NCBI GenBank assembly: GCA_035268685.1
Contig: DATFKK010000066.1
Span: forward strand, 1 to 40,464
Source: Candidatus Krumholzibacteriia bacterium
Lineage (GTDB): Bacteria > Krumholzibacteriota > Krumholzibacteriia > JAJRXK01
Direction: 5' to 3'
DNA length: 40,464 nt
Numbering within the stretch: the first letter of the stretch is position 1; the number at the start of each line of letters is the position of its first letter. The notes beneath the pieces are model-generated. The model was not told where the DNA came from. It searched no databases and saw only the letters and a list, made by a program, of their open reading frames with translations. This document shows, piece after piece, positions 7,830-15,552 of the stretch. Both the position numbers and the translations under genes were made by a program.

Positions 7830-9503
7830 TCAGCGCCGGACCTGGACGTTCAACACGATTCGCAGGGGCGTGTCGTCGTCGAGCATGTCGGCGTCGATGG
7901 TCACGGGGATCTCCAGCACCCCGGACCGGCCCAATGTCGCCACCGAACCACTCACCGGTGCCGAGCCAGTGGTCGGCAGGCGCCTGGGATCGGTGATCAA
8001 CTCGAGGTCGTCGTCGGACGCTTCCTCGGGTCCGTCCGCGTCCGCGTCGTCGGGCGTGGGAACGGTCTCGGGGTCGTCCTCCGCCACCGGCGCGACGGGA
8101 CCTCCGGTCGTCGGCTCGAAGGCGCCGGACCCCTCGACGGTCTTGAGTTCGGCGAAGACGTCGACGTCGTGCTCGACCGCGAATCCCTCGCGGTCGGGCG
8201 ACCCGGCCTCACGGTCCGGCGGGAGCTCCGCTGCCCCGGGCGACGACCCGTCGTCGGCCGCGGTCGCGCCTTCCTCGTCCGTGACGGGCGAAACCGCGCC
8301 CGAGGCCCCGATCCCCTCGAAGAATCGATCCAGGCGTTCGGCCAGTGGTCGCCGCTCCTCGGGCGACGGTTCGGGTACCGGCTCGGATGACGGTTCGGGC
8401 GACGGGTCGGGCACCGGCTCGGGCGCGCGGTCGGGGCCGTCGTCGGGCACCGGGTCGACGGATCGGCTCGACGCGGCGTCGATGGTCGCCAGGTCGTCCC
8501 GTTCGTCCAGAGAGCTGAGCACCTCGTCGACGAGTCCTCCGAGATTCTCCGAATCGAGGACGGAAGGGTCCACCGAACCCGAGGATTCCGGGTCGTTTCC
8601 GGGACCGCTCTCGTCGACCGTCCGCTGTGGCCCGGACGGTTCGGGGCGCGCGGGTTCGGGAGCGGATGCGTCTTCGTGCGCAGTGGCCGACGGCACGGGA
8701 TCGCCCGGTGTCGCGGCCGAGGACGACGGGGCGCCGGAGCCGGGGTCCAGTCCGAGGATCGCGCCGAGCGGATCGGAGGGTGCCGCGCTCCGCATCGAAC
8801 CGGCATCGGCACCGATGGCCACCGACTCCGGTTCGGGTTCGGGCTTGTCGACGTCCTGCAGGCACAGGGCGATCGAATCGCCGAAGAGCGAGACGTTCTC
8901 GTCCTCACCGGCGCCCGCCTGCGTCCCCGTGAGCTTCGTGTAGATCAACCGGGAACCCTTGTGCAGGGTCTCGTAGACGCCTTCGCCGGTCAGGGCACAG
9001 GCTTCGAAACTCGGCAGGCCCCGTGGGTTGAGCCGTGTCTCGAGGTCGGCCACCGACATGCAGTTCGGCAGGTCCCGTTTGTTCCACTGCATGACCAGCG
9101 GCAAGGAGTCGGGATTCATCCCCAACTCCTGCAGGTTGTCCCGCAGGTTCTGCAGGCTCTCGAGGTTGTCCTGCATGCGTCCCGGTTCGGAGTCGGCCAC
9201 GAAGACCAGACCGTCCACACCCTTCAGCACCATCTTCCGTGTGGCGTTGTAGTGCACCTGTCCCGGAACGGTGTAGAGCATGAACCGCGTGCGGAATCCG
9301 TCGATCATCCCCAGGTCGAGAGGAAGGAAGTCGAAGAAGATCGTGCGGTCGGCCTGGGTGCGCAGCGACACCATCTTGCCGGAGTACTCCACGGGGATCT
9401 TCGAGTAGATCCACTCGAGGTTCGTGGTCTTCCCGCTGAGCGCGGGGCCGTAGTAGACGATCTTCGCGTTGATTTCCTTGCCGCTGTAATTGTAGACGAC
9501 CAT
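7830..9503 (-). CDS. MglA-like small GTPase with long acidic C-terminal extension
   Basis: Residues 1 to about 195 match the MglA/Arf-like bacterial GTPases that set cell polarity. The P-loop is GPALSGKTTN (19-28), Arg53 lies in DRTIFFDFLPL, the switch is TVPGQ with Gln82, and the base-recognition motif is NKRD (141-144). Residues from about 200 to 495 are a low-complexity Pro/Glu/Asp/Ser-rich tail, and the last 30 residues return to an ordered, beta-like segment (LEIPVTIDADML, IVLNVQV). Known MglA proteins are about 195 residues, so this one (557) is nearly three times as long. P-loop position 21 is Ala where M. xanthus MglA has Gly. The ATG at 9503 was chosen because it starts exactly where MglA proteins start (MVVYNYSGKEIN). 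No roadblock protein (MglB) is adjacent. It probably switches a localisation or motility process; this is inferred. Confidence 0.88.
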   Translation of the reverse strand: MVVYNYSGKEINAKIVYYGPALSGKTTNLEWIYSKIPVEYSGKMVSLRTQADRTIFFDFLPLDLGMIDGFRTRFMLYTVPGQVHYNATRKMVLKGVDGLVFVADSEPGRMQDNLESLQNLRDNLQELGMNPDSLPLVMQWNKRDLPNCMSVADLETRLNPRGLPSFEACALTGEGVYETLHKGSRLIYTKLTGTQAGAGEDENVSLFGDSIALCLQDVDKPEPEPESVAIGADAGSMRSAAPSDPLGAILGLDPGSGAPSSSAATPGDPVPSATAHEDASAPEPARPEPSGPQRTVDESGPGNDPESSGSVDPSVLDSENLGGLVDEVLSSLDERDDLATIDAASSRSVDPVPDDGPDRAPEPVPDPSPEPSSEPVPEPSPEERRPLAERLDRFFEGIGASGAVSPVTDEEGATAADDGSSPGAAELPPDREAGSPDREGFAVEHDVDVFAELKTVEGSGAFEPTTGGPVAPVAEDDPETVPTPDDADADGPEEASDDDLELITDPRRLPTTGSAPVSGSVATLGRSGVLEIPVTIDADMLDDDTPLRIVLNVQVRR

Positions 9504-9859
9504 GTCGCTCGATCCGGATCGGAGGAATCGGAACGCCCTCGGGAACGCACGGGTAGCGCCGGAAGGACTGGCAAGCGTCGTGCCACGGGGCGTTGCCGAA
9601 CCGCGCGCCCGCCGGGGCTCGGCGGACGAGTGGCGGGGAACCGCGCAGCCCGTGCGCGATGTGCCCCGGTCCGGGCCCCGTTCCGTGCGGACACCCTGGA
9701 TCGACCGGCCCCGATCGGGCACCAGGCGCCCTTCTCCGCGCTTCCGCCCCCGCGCGTGTCGAGCGGCACCTCCCTTGCAGACCCGCCCGGTGTATCGGCC
9801 GCCCCGAGAGCCCGGATTCCCGACCGGGACGGGTCGAGCGCGCCGCCTGGGAGGAATGG
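9504..9859. other. Divergent intergenic region
   Basis: 356 bp between the MglA-like gene (leftward) and the unknown gene at 9860 (rightward). It must carry the 5' signals of both, but I find no convincing -35/-10 pair on either strand. Open frames run through it on both strands, but they are Arg/Pro/Gly-rich with no initiation signals and look like GC-rich noise. Confidence 0.4.
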
Positions 9860-10351
9860 ATGACAACGACGACGAACACCGACCGGATCCTCACGGAGAT
9901 GTTCAGCCGACTCCTGAACATCCGGGTCAGTCCGGCACAGGTGAAGCGGCTCACGCACGTGATCGACGGGGTGATCGACAAGGTCGAGGGGTCGATGGAC
10001 CTGGAGACGTCCCAGGGTCGGAACACCTTCCGCGCCCTCGTCTGTTCGATGGTGGTCCACGGCTGGGGCCTGGGAATGCATCCCGACGGGAACCCGGCCC
10101 AGGACCTCGACGGCAAGGAGATCGAGGTCAAGGTCTGCAAGGACATCCTCGTCCCGATGGGATCCCTGCAGTCGCTGCGCTACGTGAAGAAGGACAAGTA
10201 CGGGCGAGTGAAGAAGGCACTCTTCGAGCCCGATCAGAACGCCCGGATCCGCGGCCACATCGACAGCATCCTCGACGACATCGCCACCCGTCGGTGGCCC
10301 GACGAGAACGGCGATCCCGAGAACGACGGGGACCCGACGGATCCGAACTGA
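9860..10351 (+). CDS. Hypothetical protein, divergent to the MglA-like GTPase
   Basis: 163 residues, one of only two plus-strand genes. A strong ribosome-binding site (GGGAGGA) sits just before the ATG, which fixes the start. The composition is balanced (Lys, Asp, Ile), unlike the spurious frames around it. The N-terminal half appears helical (ILTEMFSRLLNI, VKRLTHVIDGVIDKVEG). The middle has a basic segment (YVKKDKYGRVKKALF) that could contact nucleic acid, and the tail is acidic (about the last 18 residues). I recognise no family; it is not a roadblock/MglB domain. It ends tail-to-tail with the kinase gene at a shared hairpin. Confidence 0.65.
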   Translation: MTTTTNTDRILTEMFSRLLNIRVSPAQVKRLTHVIDGVIDKVEGSMDLETSQGRNTFRALVCSMVVHGWGLGMHPDGNPAQDLDGKEIEVKVCKDILVPMGSLQSLRYVKKDKYGRVKKALFEPDQNARIRGHIDSILDDIATRRWPDENGDPENDGDPTDPN

Positions 10352-10371
10352 CCGGCGCGCCGCGGGTCAGT
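10347..10371. terminator. Bidirectional hairpin between convergent genes
   Basis: A perfect 7-bp inverted repeat, ACTGACC (10347-10353) and GGTCAGT (10365-10371), with an 11-nt GC-rich loop. Each arm contains the stop codon of one of the two converging genes. There is no U-tract on either side, so any termination would not be a classic intrinsic one. Confidence 0.45.
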
Positions 10372-11215
10372 CCACGCGGAGGGGCGCCGACGGCACCAGG
10401 TCCTTCTGCAGGACGATCGTCCGCCCACCGTCGTGGTACTGCACGGAATCCATGATCGACTCCATCAGGAACAGACCGCGGCCACCTTCACGGCTGCGGT
10501 TGTCCGCGTGCAGCGGATCACGCACGTCGGAACGATCGAAGCCTCGCCCTCGATCGCGAACCTCGAGTTCGATGGCCGTCGGCGTCAGGGCGGCGCGGAA
10601 TTCGACGGCGGTCGAAGCGTCCCAACCGTTGCCGTGCTTCATCGCGTTGGTCAGTGCCTCGTCGACCACCAACGGAAGCTGCGACCGCACGAAGTCGTTG
10701 GGATGACCCATGGCGTCGGCGCGTTCGCAGACCGAACGCACCACGCCGGGGATCGCCGAGGTGGTCGCCGGGACCTCGAACTCGACCGTCTCGCGACGCA
10801 AGCCGCGGACCTCGCCGGGGAAGAGCGCGGCCAGGTGACAGCGGTCGTGGAACATGACCTCGAGGCGATGCGGGGCCAGTGGAAGACTCTCGACGCGTCC
10901 GATCCCCTGCTGCAGGAGTTCCCGGTGACGCTGCGGTTCGATCGCAGTGATCGCCAGGAACACGTCGATCCGGCGCGGGGAGAGCTGGAGCGCACGTAGA
11001 CGTTGCACGTCGAGGACCGAGGCGTCGTGGGCCGCGACGGCCAACCGGAACGACTGGTCGCACTCGGTGCTCTCGACGAAGTCGACGAAGGCCTCGAGGG
11101 ACTCCCACTCGCGCACGGTCCAGTCCACCGCACCCGGCAGGGCGAGAACGGCCGCCGCCGCCGTGCGGTCGAGGACCAGGAGGTCCAGGTGATGCGCAAG
11201 AGGAGTCACGGACAT
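10367..11215 (-). CDS. RsbW-like GHKL kinase with degenerate receiver-like N-terminus
   Basis: 282 residues. The C-terminal part (about 150-275) is a HATPase_c_2/RsbW-type ATP-binding domain: N-box VDEALTNAMKHGNG, G1 box DRGRGFD and G2 box EGGRGLFLME. Such domains act as anti-sigma factors or serine kinases that inhibit a partner by binding. The N-terminal part (about 1-125) has the alternating strand-helix pattern of a receiver (DLLVLDR, WTVREW, VFLAITA). It lacks a recognisable acidic pocket and the KP lysine, so it would be a pseudo-receiver; this is inference from pattern only. No sigma factor or STAS antagonist is adjacent, although a STAS-like gene lies in the dcw cluster. It is cytoplasmic. 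Confidence 0.8.
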   Translation of the reverse strand: MSVTPLAHHLDLLVLDRTAAAAVLALPGAVDWTVREWESLEAFVDFVESTECDQSFRLAVAAHDASVLDVQRLRALQLSPRRIDVFLAITAIEPQRHRELLQQGIGRVESLPLAPHRLEVMFHDRCHLAALFPGEVRGLRRETVEFEVPATTSAIPGVVRSVCERADAMGHPNDFVRSQLPLVVDEALTNAMKHGNGWDASTAVEFRAALTPTAIELEVRDRGRGFDRSDVRDPLHADNRSREGGRGLFLMESIMDSVQYHDGGRTIVLQKDLVPSAPLRVD

Positions 11216-11237
11216 CGAACACAGCCGGGAGACAGGG

Positions 11238-11924
11238 TCAGAAGATCTTCTGGCCGTCGGCCAGGATCTCGTTCAGCGCTTCACGGAAGTCGTTGTTGCT
11301 GTTGGCGACCTCGGGCGTGACGCGCTCCTTGTAGAGTTCCCACGATTTCTTGATCTCGACGCCGAGCGCCGGGACCAGGTTTCCCTCGGCCAGCGCCTTG
11401 TCACGGACATCGCGATTGTAGACGAGGATGTCCGACACGAGAGCACGCGCCAGACGGCGGGCCTTCTTGCGCGCCGGATCCTCCTCGGCCGTGTTCTTCG
11501 CCGGAGACTCCGGCTCGGCCTTCGGAGCCTCGGGTGTCGTCTCGGCCCGCGGGGGCTCGGCCACGGCCACGCTCGCGTCCTCGGCCTCGGACTCGGGTCG
11601 CGGGCCCACCGGGGTCACCGCGGGAGACGGCCGCTCGATCTCGAGGTCCAGGGAATTCGGATCGGCGGACCCGGAAGCCCCCGACTCCATGGCCGGCTCG
11701 GCGACCGGCGCGGGCGCGGGTTCCGGTGACGGCTGCGGCTGCGGTGCCGGTGGCGGCGTCGCGGCGACGCTCGGTGCGACGTCGACGTCCGGCATCGGGG
11801 CGAGCGTGCCGTCGATGGGAAAGACGTACCGGCACTTCTGGCAACGGACACGGATCCGCGCGCGCGGCACGCGTTCGGGGTCGAGCTGATAGCGGGTGCT
11901 GCAATCCGGGCACTGAACGATCAT
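11238..11924 (-). CDS. MJ0042-type zinc-finger protein
   Basis: 228 residues in three parts. The N-terminal MJ0042 finger has CPDC at 5-8 and CQKC at 28-31 (CX2C-X19-CX2C, with the typical MIVQCPDCSTRYQLD start). A Pro/Ala/Glu-rich linker runs from about residue 45 to 150. A conserved-looking helical C-terminal domain follows (KKARRLARALVSDILVYN through ILADGQKIF). This architecture recurs in deltaproteobacterial-type genomes, but its function is not established. A GGAGG site lies upstream of the ATG at 11924. It is 22 bp before the kinase gene and probably co-transcribed with it. Confidence 0.8.
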   Translation of the reverse strand: MIVQCPDCSTRYQLDPERVPRARIRVRCQKCRYVFPIDGTLAPMPDVDVAPSVAATPPPAPQPQPSPEPAPAPVAEPAMESGASGSADPNSLDLEIERPSPAVTPVGPRPESEAEDASVAVAEPPRAETTPEAPKAEPESPAKNTAEEDPARKKARRLARALVSDILVYNRDVRDKALAEGNLVPALGVEIKKSWELYKERVTPEVANSNNDFREALNEILADGQKIF

Positions 11925-12022
11925 GGCGCGCGCTGCCTCCAGGGATCTCGACGTCGATGGTTCCGCTCGAGCGAGGGACGATGGCCGTCCGGACTCCGGG
12001 CTGGTGACGCGACCGCACCCGG

Positions 12023-12051
12023 AGTTTCCGATTCCTCCCCGAGGGGTGCAA
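12023..12051 (-). promoter_or_regulatory. Candidate promoter for zinc-finger/kinase pair
   Basis: On the minus strand, TTGCAC (12046-12051), a 17-bp spacer, then GAAACT (12023-12028). The -10 is a weak match to TATAAT but resembles the GAGACT proposed for the mraZ promoter. It lies in the 159-bp gap after the HDOD gene. Confidence 0.3.
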
Positions 12052-12083
12052 GCTTCACGCCACGAGCCCCGGATCGACCGGGT

Positions 12084-12980
12084 TCACACGTTGGCCAGAT
12101 CGTCGGCGACCTCGTTCTTCTCGTCCTCGTCCCAAAAGCTGAGCATGACGAGGGCGTCCTTGTACTCGGCGTGGACCGCCGCCAGGGCGTCGGGCAGGTG
12201 GTGCGGCCCGATCCCCGTCATCTCGATCGCCTCGGGTCGGAGCGCGGGCACACAACCGTTCCCGCTGCTGCCGAGGTGCATTCCGTTCGCCACGGCGTCG
12301 GCGATGTGGACCGTCGCGGCGTAGCGGGGGTGCTTGTCGGCCAGGCGCGGATCGTGGTGCCACGCGATGGTCTCGACCAGGCGCTCCGGCAGTCCCCAGC
12401 GCTTGGCGAGCATGCGACCCGCCCGCGCGTGGGTGAAGTTCATGACCTTCTGCTCGGCCTCGAACATGGTGATCCGCTTCTCGTGGGCGAGCGACAGCAC
12501 CTCGTACAGCTCCACGTGGAAGTGCTCCATCCACACGATCTTGCCGATGTCGTGGATCAGACCTGCCACGAAGTACTCCTCGGCCTCGTCCCCGTAGCCC
12601 AGGGTCTTCGCCAGGGCACTCGTGGTGACGGCGGTACCCAGACTGTGCCGCCAGAACTCGGCGGTGGTCCAGTTCTCGAGCTGGTGGTCGTGGAACAGGT
12701 CCATGACGGTGGTCGCGAGCACCAGGTCCTTCACGGCCTGCATGCCCACCAGACTCACGGCGCGGTTGATGGTCTCGACCTTCTCGGGGAAGCCGTAGTG
12801 CGCCGAGTTGACCAGACGCAGGAGCTTGGTGGTGATCACCTGATCCTCGCTCACGACCGCGGCGACGTCGGAGGCCGAGGTGTACGGATTGCGCAGCAGG
12901 TCGCTGACACGCTTGTAGACCAGCGGCAGGGTCGGGAGGTCGTGGATCCGCTTGACGATCTTGTCGACCTGATCACGCAT
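12084..12980 (-). CDS. HDOD-domain signalling protein
   Basis: 298 residues. The HDOD core spans about residues 15-210, starting with the typical LPTLPLVYKRVSDLL and LLRLVNSAHYGFP segments. Many HDOD proteins have lost the HD metal ligands; this one keeps HDIGK (143-147), His112, His184, the His208-His209 pair in AWHHDP, and Asp228. Metal-dependent phosphohydrolase activity is therefore possible, but the GYP signature of HD-GYP c-di-GMP phosphodiesterases is absent. Its ATG overlaps the end of the small gene at 12973-13308 by 8 bp, so the two are coupled and may form a pair. It is a cytoplasmic regulator; the target is unknown. Confidence 0.88.
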   Translation of the reverse strand: MRDQVDKIVKRIHDLPTLPLVYKRVSDLLRNPYTSASDVAAVVSEDQVITTKLLRLVNSAHYGFPEKVETINRAVSLVGMQAVKDLVLATTVMDLFHDHQLENWTTAEFWRHSLGTAVTTSALAKTLGYGDEAEEYFVAGLIHDIGKIVWMEHFHVELYEVLSLAHEKRITMFEAEQKVMNFTHARAGRMLAKRWGLPERLVETIAWHHDPRLADKHPRYAATVHIADAVANGMHLGSSGNGCVPALRPEAIEMTGIGPHHLPDALAAVHAEYKDALVMLSFWDEDEKNEVADDLANV

Positions 12981-13308
12981 CGGCCGCCCCCCCAGTCCGG
13001 CTCGACACGACCCAGCGGAAGACCTCTGACAGGATCGGGTCCTTGCGGGCCTCGCCGAACCACCGGCCCTCCTCGAGCACGATCCGCTTCAGCTCGTCGG
13101 GATCGAGCGTTCCCGGGGTCGGCGTCGTGGGCGGACCGTCCTCGTCCACCACGGTCACGAGCAGTACACCCCGCTGGCGCAGCATCTCGAGGTGCTGCTC
13201 GCCCAGTTCCGTGCCGGCGACCAGCAGCATTTGCCCCTCGCCGTGTACCACGGGTTCCGCGAGGACGTCGCCGACCCTGGCTCGGCCGGTGGGAATCTTC
13301 TTCGCCAT
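12973..13308 (-). CDS. Small protein of unknown function coupled to the HDOD gene
   Basis: 111 residues. The first 50 residues look like a short beta domain: MAKKIP, VGDVLAEPVVHGEGQMLLVAGTEL, then HLEMLRQRGVLLVTVVD. This resembles the 'preface' segment found before some HD-GYP domains (DUF3391-like, 'G..L...V....G..L...G..l'), here as a separate gene. An acidic helical C-terminus follows. The start has a good AGGAGA site 7 bp upstream. Being next to an HDOD gene, it may supply that protein's regulatory part; this is inference. Confidence 0.65.
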   Translation of the reverse strand: MAKKIPTGRARVGDVLAEPVVHGEGQMLLVAGTELGEQHLEMLRQRGVLLVTVVDEDGPPTTPTPGTLDPDELKRIVLEEGRWFGEARKDPILSEVFRWVVSSRTGGAADA

Positions 13309-13351
13309 GTCGAATCTCCTGCCGGGTCCGCGTACCGCTCATGGATTCCGG

Positions 13352-13392
13352 CGGCACGTGATCTCGTGCCGGGGCTTCGGCCTGCCGGAGCC
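13352..13392 (-). terminator. Tandem hairpins downstream of recG
   Basis: Two inverted repeats in the 130-bp gap after recG: a perfect 7-bp stem CGGCACG/CGTGCCG (13352-13358 with 13365-13371) and a stem of about 9 bp, including one wobble pair, at 13373-13392. Neither has a U-tract, so their role as a terminator is uncertain. The same gap must also hold the promoter of the 12973-13308 gene, which I could not identify. Confidence 0.35.
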
Positions 13393-13438
13393 TCCCCTTG
13401 AGGGAATTCCCCGCGCCGACACGGCACCACGGAACGGT

Positions 13439-15529
13439 TCAGCCGGCGGCGCTCCACACCGGGTTGCGATTGCCCATCTCCTGCAACCACGAGGCCAGAT
13501 CGCGGTGTCGGGGCGCGGTGAGCTCGGGATCGTCGTCGAGAACGCGGTCGGCGAGTTCGCGCGCGCGCTCCACGAGCGCGGAGTCACGCAGGGGATTCAG
13601 GAGTCGGAAGAGCACGTCGCCGTGCTGCCGGATCCCGTGCAGATCGCCCATACCCCGCTCGCCCAGGTCGAGCTCGCTCACCTCGAAACCGTTGCGGCTG
13701 GCCGCGAGCCGCTCGAGACGCTGACTGCCCTGCGGACCGGCGTCGACACTGGGGACCAGCACGCACCGGCTCCGCGCCCGGCCCCGCCCTACCCGGCCAC
13801 GTAGCTGGTGCAACTGGGCGAGCCCGAAGCGCTCGGCATGGTGGATCACCATCAGGCTGGCCTGCGGGACGTCGATCCCCACCTCGATCACCGTGGTCGC
13901 CACCAGGGCGTCGAGCTCGCGGCGTGCGAACAGATCGGCCACGTGCTCCTTCTCGTCGGGCTTCATGCGACCGTGCAGGATTCCGAGACGGACTCCCGCC
14001 AGAGGCCCTGCGGCGAGTTCCTCGAACGCCTGCTCGGCACTGGTCATGCCCAGCGCCTCGCTCTCCTCGACGAGCGGGAACACGAGGAAGCTCTGCTCCC
14101 CCCGCGCAGCGCGGTCCCTCACGTCGGCATAGACGCGGTCGAGCCCGCGGACGTCGACGACCTCCGACTCCACTGGAGTGCGGCCCGGCGGGATCTCGTC
14201 GATCACCGAGAGGTCGAGGTCTCCGTACACCGTGAGCGCGAGGCTGCGCGGGATCGGCGTGGCCGACATGACCAGCACGTGCGCCCCGGCCTGGGCCAGG
14301 GCCGCGCGCTGGAGGACTCCGAAGCGGTGCTGTTCGTCGACGATGGCCAAGCCCAGACGAGCGAAACCGACATCGTCCTGGATCAGCGCGTGCGTTCCGA
14401 AGACGCACTGGATGCTTCCGTCGGCGAGTCCCTGCTGGATCCGGCGCCGCTCGGATGCCGGCGTGCTGCCGGTCAACACCTCGGCGCGGACCCCGATCGC
14501 CTCGAGCAGCGGGATCTGACGCTTTCCGTGCTGCCGCGCGAGGACCTCGGTCGGTGCCATGAACGCGGCCTGCCCGCCGGCTTCGACGGCGAACAGCATC
14601 GCGACCACCGCGACCACCGTCTTGCCGCTCCCGACGTCGCCCTGCAGCAGGCGATGCATCGCGGTGTCCGAGCGCAGGTCACGCGCGATCGCGGCCAGGA
14701 CACGGCGCTGGGCACCCGTCAGGTCGAAGCCCAGATCCTTCACGTAGCGAGTCGAGAGTCCGGTGTGCTCGTCGAGGACCACGGCCGCCCGCCGCCGCAG
14801 CAGCCGTCCACGGCGGATCCCCACGGCCAGTTGCAGGGCGAAGGCCTCGTCGAAGGCAAGGCGCAGACGGGCGGGCTCCACGTCGTCGATCGAGTCGGGC
14901 AGATGCAGCTGCGCCAGGGCACGGGCGCGTTCGAGCAGGCCGAGTTCGTCGCGCCACCCCGGTGGCAATGGGTCACGAACGTCGGGCAGCAGGCCTTCGA
15001 GGGCAGCCCGGACCAACTTGCGTACGGTACCCTGCCGGAGCCCCGCGGTCAGAGGATAGCGCGCCTGCGGCCTCGGGTCGGTCAGGTCGCCGTCGAGACG
15101 GTCCTCCTGCGGCGATTCGGTCTCGGGGTTGACCATCTGCAGGCGTCCGCCCCACGCCGTGATCTCGCCCGCCACCACCAGTTCGCGCCCGATGCGCAGC
15201 CGATCGGCCATGTAAGGGGCGTTGAACCAGGTCAGGCGCAGGCGAGCCGACCCGTCTCCCACGACGGCCACGACCATCGAACGCCCACGCCGCGTGCGGC
15301 GGTTCTGCACGTCGAGCAACCGCCCCCGGGTCACCACGCGTTCGTGCTCGCGAACCTCCGCCAGCGGCTTCTCGACACCGCGGTGGCGGTAGTCGCTCGG
15401 ATAGTGGTGCACGAGATCGAGCGCGGTCTCGATCCCGAGACGCCGCAACAGACGTGCGCGGTTGGGGCCGACCCCCTTCAGGTACTGGACGTCGGTCTCG
15501 GCGGTCAGCGCCGGTGCGGGACGGTTCAC
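13439..15529 (-). CDS. recG: ATP-dependent DNA helicase RecG
   Basis: Branch-migrating superfamily 2 helicase that regresses stalled forks and processes Holliday junctions. The 696 residues are full length. An N-terminal wedge/OB region (about 60-160, VVTRGRLLDVQNRRTRRGRSM) precedes the helicase core. The core has Walker A GDVGSGKT (297-304), the family-specific DEQH box followed by RFGV (398-404), motif III VMSATPIPRSLALT and motif VI LHQLRGRVGRG. The start is GTG at 15529 with a GGAGG site. It lies 23 bp after the TPR-parvulin gene in the same direction, so read-through is likely. Confidence 0.97.
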   Translation of the reverse strand: MNRPAPALTAETDVQYLKGVGPNRARLLRRLGIETALDLVHHYPSDYRHRGVEKPLAEVREHERVVTRGRLLDVQNRRTRRGRSMVVAVVGDGSARLRLTWFNAPYMADRLRIGRELVVAGEITAWGGRLQMVNPETESPQEDRLDGDLTDPRPQARYPLTAGLRQGTVRKLVRAALEGLLPDVRDPLPPGWRDELGLLERARALAQLHLPDSIDDVEPARLRLAFDEAFALQLAVGIRRGRLLRRRAAVVLDEHTGLSTRYVKDLGFDLTGAQRRVLAAIARDLRSDTAMHRLLQGDVGSGKTVVAVVAMLFAVEAGGQAAFMAPTEVLARQHGKRQIPLLEAIGVRAEVLTGSTPASERRRIQQGLADGSIQCVFGTHALIQDDVGFARLGLAIVDEQHRFGVLQRAALAQAGAHVLVMSATPIPRSLALTVYGDLDLSVIDEIPPGRTPVESEVVDVRGLDRVYADVRDRAARGEQSFLVFPLVEESEALGMTSAEQAFEELAAGPLAGVRLGILHGRMKPDEKEHVADLFARRELDALVATTVIEVGIDVPQASLMVIHHAERFGLAQLHQLRGRVGRGRARSRCVLVPSVDAGPQGSQRLERLAASRNGFEVSELDLGERGMGDLHGIRQHGDVLFRLLNPLRDSALVERARELADRVLDDDPELTAPRHRDLASWLQEMGNRNPVWSAAG

Positions 15530-15552
15530 GCCTGCCTCCTCCGGCCGGCAGA

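Noticed and set aside
8340-8420. Repetitive sequence resembling a microsatellite or short array
   Set aside because: It is the Pro-Glu/Pro-Ser coding repeat of the GTPase tail, in frame and irregular, with no spacer structure of a CRISPR array.
9593-9859. N-terminal extension of the plus-strand unknown gene
   Set aside because: The frame stays open, but the extension is Arg/Pro/Gly-rich, and a strong GGGAGGA site sits directly before the ATG at 9860.
7830-9866. A 678-residue version of the GTPase starting at 9866
   Set aside because: The added N-terminal 121 residues are Arg/Gly/Pro-rich and lie opposite the upstream region of another gene; MglA-family proteins start at MVVYNYSG (9503).
9860-10351. 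MglB (roadblock) partner for the GTPase
   Set aside because: The sequence lacks the roadblock/LC7 pattern. It is a different, unrecognised protein.
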